From positions 1,736,001 to 1,800,000 of the forward strand of contig JBCAMK010000009.1 in assembly GCA_038503065.1 (NCBI GenBank): a stretch of 64,000 bases of DNA, in the 5' to 3' direction. Shown piece by piece: positions 27,099 to 37,292 of this stretch (its first letter is position 1; every line of letters starts with the position of its first letter). The position numbers were made by a program, and so were the translations under genes. The notes beneath the pieces are model-generated. The model did no database searches. It was not told the DNA's origin and was given only the letters and a program-made list of their open reading frames with translations. The DNA is from Paragyromitra xinjiangensis. Its lineage: Eukaryota; Ascomycota; Pezizomycetes; Pezizales; Discinaceae.

Positions 27099-30000
27099 AT
27101 GAACATGAACGATCCCACCTCAGCGGGTCCGCCACCTCTCCAAACAATGTTGATGTCACGACAGCTATCCACGACTGGTTCCAAGCCACACCGACCATCT
27201 CCCCTCGCTACTGCGACCTCAATTGGTGCTATCCATGATAAAGCTGTTGAGATGACGGGACCGAAGGGTGGACATGAGGGACTGAAGCTATCTGGGAGGG
27301 TGATATCCGCAGCATGTTTTCTACCATACTCGTTGGGATACCGTAGAGGTGGTGAATGGGTTTGTCCTCCCCTCTTCACAATAGTTTTGGATAGAGTTGG
27401 GATTGTGGGATTGATATGGGGGATAGGAACTTTATACGAGACGTGGTTCTTCGGCGTTGTATGACGCTATTAGGAACCTGAGTACCGAGCACTCTCCATG
27501 GGAAACTACACTTGTTGGGTGGGCTGGTGAGATTCATGAACTCCCGCCGGTTAAGCCGCCTCGAGTGGCTCCCCAGGGGGGCTCGAAAAGTCCTGGACAA
27601 TCACCGCTGCCAATGGCGGCTAGCTTTGCGCCACAGATGTCAAGGACCAAGTCGTACCATGTTCCACCGCCTGTGCCATTGATCAAGCATGATGGGAATA
27701 GAATGACGATGAAGGCGGATTATGGAACGCAGGTGGATGAAGATGTCGTGGTTTATAAAGAGGATAGAGATGAGGTGGAGGTTTTGTTGGCTGAGAAGGG
27801 GAAGGAAGGGGGATGGGGAAGTGTAGTCCCTGTTTGGGTTGGAGATACCGAGGATGGAAAAATGAAATTGGGGGGAGTAGATCGGTGGAGGAATTATGCG
27901 GAAAGAGGTATGTTGTTTTTGGTGTTGCTTCTACTGCATTACTTGGAGAGTGCGTTTTTGTTGGTTGTTTCAATTGCTGATCTGGGGAAATAGTCATATG
28001 GCCACTATTCCATTATATCGTTCCCCAAGACTTCTCCCCAAATGAAGGATCAGCGCTACAGGAACGCTCTTGGTGGCGCGATTACGTGGAATTTAACAAT
28101 TCTTTCGCTGATGCAATTATGAAGGTCTACCAACCTGGGGACATCGTATGGGTTCACGACTACCATCTATTACTGCTACCAGAAATTTTGCGTCAGAGAG
28201 CAGGCAAGAACATCTACATTGGCTTGTTTATGCATGCACCATGGCCCACTAGCGAGATCTTCAAAGTTCTCTCCCGTCGGAAACCAATTCTATCGGGAAT
28301 GCTCGCAGCCAACATGCTTGGGTTCCAGTCCGACACTTATAAAAACCATTTCACATCATGCTGCAAGCGGCTTCTCGGATACACCGAGAGCGTCAATGCC
28401 GAAGGGGGGGTAACAGGTGTAGATACGCATGGGGCGCACTGCGCCGTCGAGGCTCTACCTATTGGGATTGATGCGGAGAAACTTTTGAATGCGGCTGAAA
28501 GCGCTAGCATTACTGCCAAGATGGAAATCATCAAAAATGCGTATACGGGACGTCAGATTATCGTCGGCAGGGATAGACTAGATAGCGTGCGCGGGGTAGT
28601 GCAGAAGTTGCGGGCTTTTGAAATGTTTCTAGATTTGTATCCGGAGTTTGTCGGGAAGGTACGTTGTAACGGGGGTGTTTTTCTTTTGACTTGTCTACCC
28701 CTCGATGTGCCCCGCAATCATCCTTGGCGCGGACACTACGCCCGTCAATTGGATCATAGCACGCTAATTTTTCATTTACCTATTTATTGCAGGTGGTCCT
28801 TATCCAAGTTACCTCTCCGTCTTCGCTATCACAATCGTCTACGATCGAACATCAAGTGGCCGAATTGGTGTCGCATATCAATGGGAAGTACGGATCACTA
28901 CATTTTTCACCAGTCCAACATTATCCACAGTATTTAGAGCCAGAAGAATACTTTGCGCTTCTACGCGTCGCGGACCTTGGACTTATCACTTCTGTACGTG
29001 ATGGTATGAACACGACCTCACTAGAGTACGTCGTCTGTCAAAAAGCCAAACACGGTCCAGTCATCTTATCCGAATTCACCGGTACTGCCGAATCCCTCAC
29101 AGACGCGGTTATCGTAAATCCTACAAACACCAGGGGGGTCGCCGACGCAATTGCTACTTGCCTATCCCTCAAAGACGAAGAGAAAAGATACCTCCACGGG
29201 AAACTGTACGAATACGTCACCACTAACACCGTACAGACTTGGAACTCAGCGTTCTTGCATAAACTCCTCGCGGAACTATCGTACCAATCTACACATCCAA
29301 TGACGCCAGCACTCAACCGACGGCAATTTTTTGAGGCGTATAAAACCGCAGGGGAAGGGAAGGGGAAGCGGTTATTCATGTTTGATTATGATGGCACTCT
29401 TACTCCCATCGTAACAGACCCGGAGATGGCGATTCCGGCTGATAAGGTCGTGAGGAGCATCAAGCGCCTTGCACAAGAAGAGGGGAACCAGGTTTGGATT
29501 ATTTCAGGGAGAGATCAGAAGTTTCTGGAGGAGTGGCTGGGGCATATTGGCGAGCTTGGATTGAGCGCGGAGCATGGGTGTTTCATCAGAATGCCAGGAA
29601 GCGAGATGTGGGAGAACTTGGCGGAGAGTGTGGATATGGGATGGCAAAAGGTGGCTATGGATGTGTTTGCGAGGTATACGGAGCGTACTCAGGGTATGTG
29701 AATTCCTCTCTTTGTTTTACACCCAAGTGGTTGATAACTAACTTTATCCCGGATAGGTTCTTTTATTGAACGCAAAACTGTAGCCGTAACATGGCACTAC
29801 CGCCGCGCCGACCCGGAGCATGGCGCTTTCCAAGCCCGCGAATGTTTGGCGGAGCTATCAAAATTGATGCGTGATCTTGGACACGATGTTGAGGTTATGA
29901 CTGGGAAGGCGAATCTCGAAGTCAGACCGAAGTTTGTAAACAAGGGCGAGATTGTAAGGAAGCTTGTTGAAAACTCGGATGGGCTGCCGGGCTTCGTGTT

Positions 30001-30286
30001 TTGCGCAGGGGATGATACCACTGATGAAGGTACGAATTCCACCATCTGTGTGGTGATACCTGGCTTGGCTAACTATGACTTAGACATGTTCCGGGTTCTC
30101 CAGAAAGCGGATCTTCCTAAAGAGACGGTGTTTACAGTTACTGTTGGCCCGTCGTCAAAAGAGACAGAGGCGGCTTATCACCTGTTGGAGCCAGCTGATG
30201 TGGTTGATAGCATTGGCTTGCTGGTTGGGACCGTAACATTGGAGGATATTGAGAAAGCTGGTGGGGAAGGGAAGGCGAGCCTTTAA
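27099..30286 (+). CDS. TPS2: Trehalose-6-phosphate phosphatase (Tps2)
   Basis: Dephosphorylates trehalose-6-phosphate to trehalose, the second step of trehalose synthesis in the cytosolic TPS complex. Six exons: 27099-27359, 27427-27907, 27994-28658, 28793-29693, 29757-30029 and 30084-30286, which splice in frame to 927 residues. The N-terminal half is a GT20 (trehalose-phosphate synthase-like) domain containing GRVISAACFLPYSLG, then WVHDYHLLLLPEILR near residue 300. The C-terminal half is a HAD phosphatase: FDYDGTLTP with the nucleophile Asp at about 667, a WIISGRDQ segment, and GDDTTDED across the last splice. Because the DxD nucleophile pair is intact it is Tps2, not the regulatory Tps3/Tsl1 type. 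Exon 2 carries a Pro/Ser-rich loop (about 115-175). The first donor, GTTTGT, is unusual but gives the conserved GGEW-ELYTRRGSSALYD join. The polypyrimidine-poor introns are 54-134 nt long. Confidence 0.94.
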
Positions 30287-31646
30287 TCGTAGTTTCTCTC
30301 GTTGCTCGCATGTGTAGCTTTGACCATTTGATATGGACTGTTAAGCCTGGAATGAAAGTGTAAATGTTGATAGTAGTTCTTCTGGGGATGCCATAGGTAA
30401 GACTAAAATTTTGCTTGTCCATGAGTGGACTTGGCTCTTTTGCCCTTCTTGTTTCTGTTATATTTCCTTCCGCACATAGCGTTTTGAGAGTGTTTTTGGG
30501 GTTAATTATACATGCTGGATAAGTATATTGAGAAGGGGGATGAAAGGGGCTTATGAATATATCATACATAGAGGGTTACATACTGGGTGGATCGGATAAC
30601 GTGAATAAATGAATGGATAATAGAATTTGTTGGTACCTACTAGCTTCGTAGTCTTGTGCCCACATTGCAGTCGCTCGGATTTTTTCAATATTTGGTGTTT
30701 GAAATCTGGGAAAAATCGCGTCAACCACGCAAAATAAATAGCGATTTTTCTAGAATTGAGGCTACTAGCTTCGGCGGGAAATTGGGTTCCTTGAAAAATA
30801 TGGACTTTTGGAGCGGACAATGTGTGGGTGTGTTGCGATGACTAGGAAGTTCGGGTTAATTATTATTTTTTTGGATGAGTTTACTTGCCTCTCCTATGTT
30901 GGATATTTGCTTCCTTTCGTGCCGCTTCCGGCCTTTCTCTATTATTTGCCTCTATTCTTTACTCCACCTACGTAGGGCTTCTACAGCCTACGTAGGCTTT
31001 TCTACTATTCAGGTTTCTTATTATTCCTTGCTGATTTGGCTTTCTTTGGCTGTTGATTATTCGAGCGGCTATTCGGTGTTTTTGGGTTATCCGGAGGCTG
31101 CTTTAGGCCTGGAGGCATATGGTGGAGAGCGCCTGGTTGGCTGAATATCTGTATATATACGGAGGCTTTCTGCCTCTTCTTCGTTTCTCCCTTCTGTATC
31201 CATATATCAAGCCTTCTGCCTAAGCAACGAATATCACATCTACATTCGAGGATGTATTGATTTCGAGTGACGGGTTATGATTATAACACATCCAATTGTT
31301 ATTTCTGTTGTTTTAGACAGTTTTGGATTTCAGCTGTGATTTCTTTCCAGTTGTCTTTATTCGGCCAATCTCCGTGTCCAGTGAAATCGATATTTCAGCT
31401 GTCGTTATCGCAGTCTAGGAGGAGAAGCCCAATTCGTCTTGTCCGAATTGTCTCAGACTTAAAGAACTAGCCACAGATCGCCGTACACATCGAGAAACAT
31501 GAGTGGTGAGACATGCGTATGGCTAAAGTTCCTATTTCGCAAATTAGAGTGTTCCTGCCCCGAATAAATTCATTCTCATCCCCACCTACCGTAGGTTGTC
31601 GCGCATCACACCCCCGCCTTCTTTCCAAACCCTCAACAGCATCGTC
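30287..31646. other. Intergenic with family A element
   Basis: About 1.4 kb between TPS2 and the STAND-domain gene. It contains the TPS2 3' end, the second copy of the family A inverted-repeat element (30649-30764), and a T-rich stretch. A TA-containing direct repeat CTACTAGCTTCG appears at both sides of the element (30638 and 30763). No gene is supported. Confidence 0.5.
30649..30764. mobile_element. MITE-like element, family A copy 2
   Basis: 116-bp partner of 21963-22084. The left end is TAGTCTTGTGCCCACATTGCA; the right end read on the opposite strand is TAGCCTCAATTC. The centre forms its own stem (AAAAATCGC against GCGATTTTT). Differences from copy 1 in the shared left part are mostly transitions. 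The sequence CTACTAGCTTCG occurs just outside the left end and again overlapping the right end, so a longer target duplication is possible. Confidence 0.6.
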
Positions 31647-32087
31647 ATGGCCGAAATAGCTTCTGCAATAAATGGTCTTATCACCTTAAGCCTTCACTCG
31701 AGGCCCGCAATTCAGACTCACCGGCTTATCGAGAATGTCCGCTCTGCGCCTGATGATATGCAGATTTTGGCGCGCGAGCTTCGAGAACTTGGGCTGGTGT
31801 TTGAAAATTTGCGGAAGACACTACTTGCTCAGGAGTTAGACGGTGAACGGCTGCCGTTGAATTTGGAAAATGTACTTGGTAGCTGTATGGGTAATTTTTT
31901 GCAGCTGAGGTTATTGGTCAAGAGTCATGGGATCAGGGCGGATGATGGGAAGTTGCTGCGGCAGTGGAAGAAGTGGAGGTGGGCTTTGCGTGAGAAGGAG
32001 GTGTCAGCCCTGAGGACCCAGCTGGAGGCGTATAAAGAGACGCTGAATTCTGTCTTGCTGTCGTTAACGCAGTGGGTATTTCCTTAA
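31647..32087 (+). CDS. Isolated STAND/NLR N-terminal domain protein
   Basis: 146-residue frame from the ATG at 31647; an upstream in-frame stretch lacks an ATG. It resembles the helical N-terminal domain that opens many fungal STAND (NLR-like) proteins. It starts MAEIASAINGLITLS, continues with the regulatory helices (LARELRELGLVFENLRKTL), then a W-rich charged segment (QWKKWRWALREKEVSALRTQ) and LEAYKETLNSVLLSL, the typical end of this domain. Family members usually continue into a NACHT or NB-ARC NTPase and ankyrin or WD repeats; none is visible downstream. A GT follows codon TGG (LTQW-GTATTT), which could be a donor to a lost or unrecognised second exon. It is either a small stand-alone protein or a truncated NLR relic. 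Its role, if any, would be in non-self recognition or cell-death signalling, by family analogy only. Confidence 0.6.
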   Translation: MAEIASAINGLITLSLHSRPAIQTHRLIENVRSAPDDMQILARELRELGLVFENLRKTLLAQELDGERLPLNLENVLGSCMGNFLQLRLLVKSHGIRADDGKLLRQWKKWRWALREKEVSALRTQLEAYKETLNSVLLSLTQWVFP

Positions 32088-35000
32088 TACGTTTTCTCCC
32101 AACTGTTTAGGTCGCTATTGACTTGTGAACACAATTAATTTTGCTAATAATGCTAAGAACGGGGACTATATCAGGCAAGAGCACTACATACCGAACTAAA
32201 GAAGCCGAAGTAAGATATAACGGTTGTCCATGCATTGAGTTGCGATCTTTTGCGGATATTCCTTCTAGCACATCTTCCATTCTTTCCTCTCAAATATCCC
32301 AAACACCGAAACCTATCATGTTCACGCACAGCCTTCTTCCGAGAACGTCGATTTCAGTTATTCGGTATTAGTTTACTTTCTAGGAGATCTTTGGCGTACG
32401 ATCTTTGGCGTTACCTAGGACAGCATATCTAATCCCAGCTCAATGAGAGGTGTTGGGGGAAGGCTGCCGACAATTTTGTCTGTGATAATGGAACCAAAGG
32501 CCTCCAACTCCTATCCAGCACACAGCACCATCTAGGTACTTTTCAGTGTTTCCGTTTTCCTTCAGTGTAACCTAGCCGAGTTAATAGGAGAGAAGGCCGC
32601 TGACTTTTCGTGTTCTGAATAGTATAGACTTCTCTCTCGGGAACCTCACAGGGGCTCCCAATCCCTTCAATGTGATGGGTTCGATAGGCTTTGTCGAGAC
32701 ATGGTATCGTTGAGCTCATAGCCTAGTTAGCCTTTGGTCAACACGGGATCAACGATGTGTCTACATCTAGACTTCACGGTATCAGCCTCACCTCTTGCTA
32801 CCAGATATTACAGTCTTCATTGCCGCGGAGGGCCGACTCGATCGAGAGTAGTCTGATCTTCTTGTGTATTGTTAGATGGGGTTGGAGGGGATAAGGATGG
32901 TAATTGGGACGGGTAAATTTAGAGAAGTCAAGAAGCTGAGAGGGGTTGTGTCGACACACTAGTTTTTATAGAGTTTAGGTATTTCAGTCAATGTTTTCTT
33001 TTGTATAAGGGTTAGAGTAATGAATGCTGTAATATCTATTTCGAACGAGATACGTTGAGTGAAAATTATCGGGTAGTCGTTGAACATCTCACAAGTTGCG
33101 AAGTGACCTGAGAAGAAACGGCGATCGTGATCGCATATTTAGTCTACAGTTTAGGACGGCAAATCCGTTCCCAAATTTCTGCGGAGGTTTTAAACTTTAG
33201 ATCCTACCTTACACGGTCTGTGTGGCTAAGCATGTTTGCTGGACCCAGATTTAAATCATTCATGGCATATCACTCGATTGAATCAAGTCCTCGATGTTGG
33301 AGATGCTTCCTAATACGGGTGACCTTTCGGGCGTGGCTTCGGAGTCGGAGATGATTGAGAGACAGGTACCCGAGCACACGGGCACTCAGGCACCCGAGAG
33401 AGCTATTTAGATAGGGGTCGTATGCCCACCTCTACTAAACAAGCAATCGAGTCTTCTATTCCTCCCTACGTGCCCCAATATTACAACTTGATATTCACTA
33501 CGTGTAGCCATTTCCTCAATTAGCAAAAACGCTCAAGAATAATCTTGGTCCTAACGTTAAGTTTTTTAGTACAAGTTGAGGATTCCATTACTTGATTAGC
33601 CGATTACATTAGTAGACGAACTATTCAGCTCAATATAACACCTAAACCTCTTCCTAACCGCGAAGACAGTCCAAACAAAACAGTCCTTCCGACCTCGAAA
33701 ATAATAGGGGCCGCGAGATCAATTGCTTATTCCACAGGCTAGCGATACTCGGCTGTAGCTTTGAGAGCCATGTGCTCGGGTCTCGCTTCCACCGCTGAAG
33801 CCATGCCTGTGTTAAAAAGCTTTCCAATATCCAGCTCCTAGTTCTTTCATCCACTTGCGAATCTATCATGTATCTGAAACAATCTCTTCAGAGCCAGGGC
33901 AGCTACAGCTCGAGTGGCCGTTTATGATTATGCGATATCCCTGACTGGTTATCATTTATCTAACGGCTCAAGTTTTAATAACTAGGTCGACTCTTTATCT
34001 TCACCGGTTCTGCCAAGTTAAAGCCTGGTTAGCCGCTAGCCGCCTAAAACAACAGCCACCGGGACGAGTAGCAAAATTACCAATTCCAAAGCCCTCATCG
34101 TAACGAAGGCGTTCTCATCAACCGTAAATGAGTCCGGACAGTTCTCCAACTTTAGAGCAATAGATATGTTTGGAAAATAATATTTCCGATCGATATTGAA
34201 TCTCCAGCTTGTTGGGTAGTCGTATCTTTAGAATGGACTGTTCCTCGACGGTAATTCCAACTACCCCATCTCCATGATCACCTTCAATTATTTGTAGCGG
34301 TGGTTAGACCACCACCCCGACGCATCTGCACGAACGAACGAATTAACCCCACTTCAACCTTCCATTAAACCACTAACCATAGCTCCGATGAATTACCGCC
34401 TACAGATCCGACATGCCTGCTCCACCAACACCCCATAGTACCTTTTAGGGATCTGACATATAGTAACAGCCACACAACACCATACTCGTATTCCAATCCT
34501 GGCACGAAAATACCCTGGACCCCTGGACAATATCCAGGTGAACTGCGCAATGTCACGGTTAGCCGTCTCCCGGAGGAATCTATAACAGAATAGAAACCCT
34601 CATCCAAAAAACCCCCAATAAGTATCTCAAGACCGTACTCCCAAAACCACCGTAATAACAAAATGAACACTATTCAGTCCACACCGGTATCGAAGATCCT
34701 TAATAGAATCTACCGTAAACATTTCCCACCCGCGAATAACCCATTGAAAAAGAGCTGGTGAATTCATTTCTGTCGAAGAAAGTGCTGGACATGGCTCTCG
34801 TTGCTGGCAACCTTTGGGTTTCAATAGTCTGTTGGGTTTTCTACTCCACTGTTTGGTTTACCGGTGGGTCGGGGTAATACGAGGGCCGGCATCGGGAATG
34901 ATGTATTGAGTTTGTTCTTGTGGGGTGGTTTGAATAGTATTCTGGAGGTGGGAGGGAGGGAATGTCTGTTGTGGTTTGTTTGTTGCTTTGTGTTGGTGAG

Positions 35001-35867
35001 CTCTTGGGACTTTTCATGTGCGGGCAGAGAACTAATTAGGAGTGAAGGGGTTTATCCTAGCCGTTTCGTTATGTCCGTAAGGATAAGGTCGATCAATAGG
35101 TGTATGAGCGGTCAGATAGAATGTGCTGTGAATAGTATAGATCTGAGTAGGAATAAAGGGTTTATCCTAACCACTTCGTTATGTTCGTAAGGATGAGGTC
35201 GATCAATAGAGCGCATAAGCGGTCAGAAAGAATGTGCTGTGGGTAGTATAGATCTAAGTAGCCATTTTGTTATGTTCATAAGGATAAGGTCGATCAATAG
35301 TGTATGAGCGGTCAGATAGAATGCCCTGTGTGAATGGTATTTGTGATTTGATTTAACGCAGTTGAGAGTCAAAGAGATTGGTTAATGAGGTTTAATGTTT
35401 GGTAAGTGGAGGGTGAAGGGTGGAGGGAGATGAAGTGGGGTGGTGATGGGCTGATTTATATATTTATATAGAGGGTAGGGTAATCGATATCAACTCTATA
35501 GTTCAGATAGATGGATAGATTGATAAACGGTTTACATAAACCCTGTATGTATCCCGTGATAGGTTATATTTTTGCTCGTCAGACCGAGTAATAAATATGG
35601 CCGGATAAAGCTAGGCTGAGGTGCCTGGTCGTTACTGTCTTCTATAACTGTACTGCAGCTGTCAATGGGATGAAGGGATGGTTTTTTGATTCGCTGTGTT
35701 GAGTGAAAGTTACTAGCAAACCTCAGTCCAAACTCACAAACTCCAAAGGTCTAAATAGCTAAAGGACAAACGTCGTAAGTAATAATAACACGCCAGTCAC
35801 ACCACCTCTAATTCCTGTATCCCATCCATTAAAGTCATCCTCCATATACACGTCAAACTCCACAAAC
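32088..35867. other. Gene-free interval with minisatellite
   Basis: No supported gene. Frames at 33127-33354, 33654-33869 and 34365-34824 are short; the last pair (minus strand, overlapping in different frames) reads somewhat protein-like and may be a decayed coding fragment. The interval contains the 110-bp tandem repeat at 35051-35338. Plus-strand DNA from about 35790 onward becomes extremely C-rich as it enters COG5. Confidence 0.5.
35051..35338. repeat. 110-bp tandem repeat, about 2.7 units
   Basis: Three successive units contain TTATGTYCRTAAGGAT, GGTCGATCAATAG, AGCGGTCAGA and GAATGTGCTGTG. Unit 1 begins at 35051 and unit 2 at 35161 (period 110). Unit 3, from about 35262, lacks roughly 19 bp of the unit start (the GGAATAAAGGGTTTATCCTA part). 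Units differ by scattered, mostly transition, changes. It is non-coding. Confidence 0.85.
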
Positions 35868-37059
35868 CTACCTCCCCAAACTCCCCACAGCACCCACCAT
35901 AACCGCAACCTCAAACTCCCCCCTCTCCTCCATCGACTCCACCCCCAACCCCCTCAACACACACCCCCTCACCCCCTCCCTCACTCTATCCCTCCCCCCT
36001 CAAAATCCTCGCATTCGCACCCCCCCTCGCCATCACATCCCTAACTCTCGGCTCCCACCCAGCCGCCACAGACCTAAAAAACGACGTCGACAACGCCCCG
36101 GTATCCAACTCCACCAAAACATCACTATCTAGCCCAACCCCGGCCAACATCCCCTCCACGGCCACCAACGTCCTACACCTCGCCGCCACCTCCGCCAACG
36201 TCCTATCCAGCGTCGTCAACGCCGTCAACGCCCTCGTCAACACCGCAATCGACGCCGCAACCTGCGCATTCAAAAACCCCTGTATCGTCGCCGTCAGCCC
36301 CCGGGGCTGCAACAAATACAACGTCTGCAACGCAGCCGTCACCACCGGCCGTTGCGACTCCGCTAGCACCGCTGGATCAACCTGGAACGGCGTGGTAGAA
36401 GCGCTAGTAGGTGGTAGTAACGAGAACCCTCCTATCGCCTCCCGGGAGCGTAGCGTCAGTGCGTTCTCGGCCGGTGTGACAATGAGGGATTGTAGCTCCC
36501 GCGCGAGTTCGACTCCGTCCATGGCTGTGCTGTTTGCTGCGAGGAGCTTGCGCAGCTCGAGGACGCTGTGCGCGGCGCGGACCATGGGACGGTCTTCGGT
36601 TGAGTGGAGTTCTGATAGTTGGATTTCGAGTTGGCGGGCGAGGGCTAGTGCGCGGCCGAGCTCGCGGAGGAGGGAGGTGGTGGTGTGGAGGTTTGTGCAT
36701 GCTGTTGTTAGGGCTGTTGCGGTTGCGGAGCGGTTGGTTATGGCGGTTTTGAGACGGTTGTAGGCGGTGTTGAGGGCTGCGGTTTGGGATTCGATTGTGG
36801 TGAGGATGTGGGTTGAGGCGGTGTGGGAGGTGGAGGTGTAGGTTAGGAGGGGGAGGGAGGAGGTGGTGGTTAGGGTGTGGATGTGGGTGTCGATTTCCTG
36901 GAGGTCGAAGAGGACGCGGGAGAGAGGGGTGGAGAGGTCGAGGGTTGGGTCGGAGGGGTCGTTGGTGGTGGTTATGAGGGTTGAGGCGAAGGCGTGGGGG
37001 GAGAAGGCGGGGGAGAGGAAGGTTTCGTAGTCTATGTAGGAGATCTCGGAGGCGGACAT
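35868..37059 (-). CDS. COG5: Conserved oligomeric Golgi subunit 5, frameshifted 3' end
   Basis: Subunit of the COG tethering complex, which acts at the Golgi in retrograde vesicle traffic. The N-terminus (ISYIDYETFLSPAFSPHAFA, then LDLSTPLSRVLFDLQEIDTH) is the Cog5 signature, followed by helical coiled-coil-like segments and VLELRKLLAANS. The frame from the ATG at 37059 stops after 357 residues at 35986. The conserved C-terminal continuation (RDRVREGVRGCVLRGLG...) is present in the next frame and ends at 35868. The two frames meet at a run of six C (plus strand 35994-35999). One base fewer would join them into about 396 residues, the usual fungal Cog5 length. It is either a sequencing/assembly homopolymer error or a natural C-terminal truncation. 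The 5' half of the coding strand is C-rich and Thr/Leu-rich, the 3' half G-rich and Val/Arg-rich. Confidence 0.88.
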
Positions 37060-37292
37060 GGCGGTGGTGGGGGGAGGAGGAGCGGTGAGGTTTGATTAAG
37101 CTTGTGCGGCTTAAAGTGCCAAGATGTGGCTTTGTGTGACCTGGGTCAGGGGATATCACTCGGTGGGTATCACGTACTCGGACGGTCAACAGGTTGCTTG
37201 TATAAACCATTTTCTTGATAAAATGGGTTATTCTCTAGCTATTTGACATAATTAAATCTATCATACAAAACCTTTAAACTATTTCCAACCGA
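37060..37292. other. Short spacer between COG5 and F-box/ankyrin gene
   Basis: This 233-bp spacer between two minus-strand genes must hold the 3' UTR of the F-box/ankyrin gene and the COG5 promoter. It includes an AT-rich stretch around 37230-37290. No specific motif can be assigned. Confidence 0.4.

Noticed and set aside
31596..31646. Upstream extension of the STAND-domain frame
   Set aside because: It begins with TTG; the first ATG at 31647 coincides with the usual domain start MAEIAS.
36404..37210. 268-codon minus-strand frame rich in His/Pro/Arg
   Set aside because: Shadow of the C-rich 5' half of COG5 in another frame.
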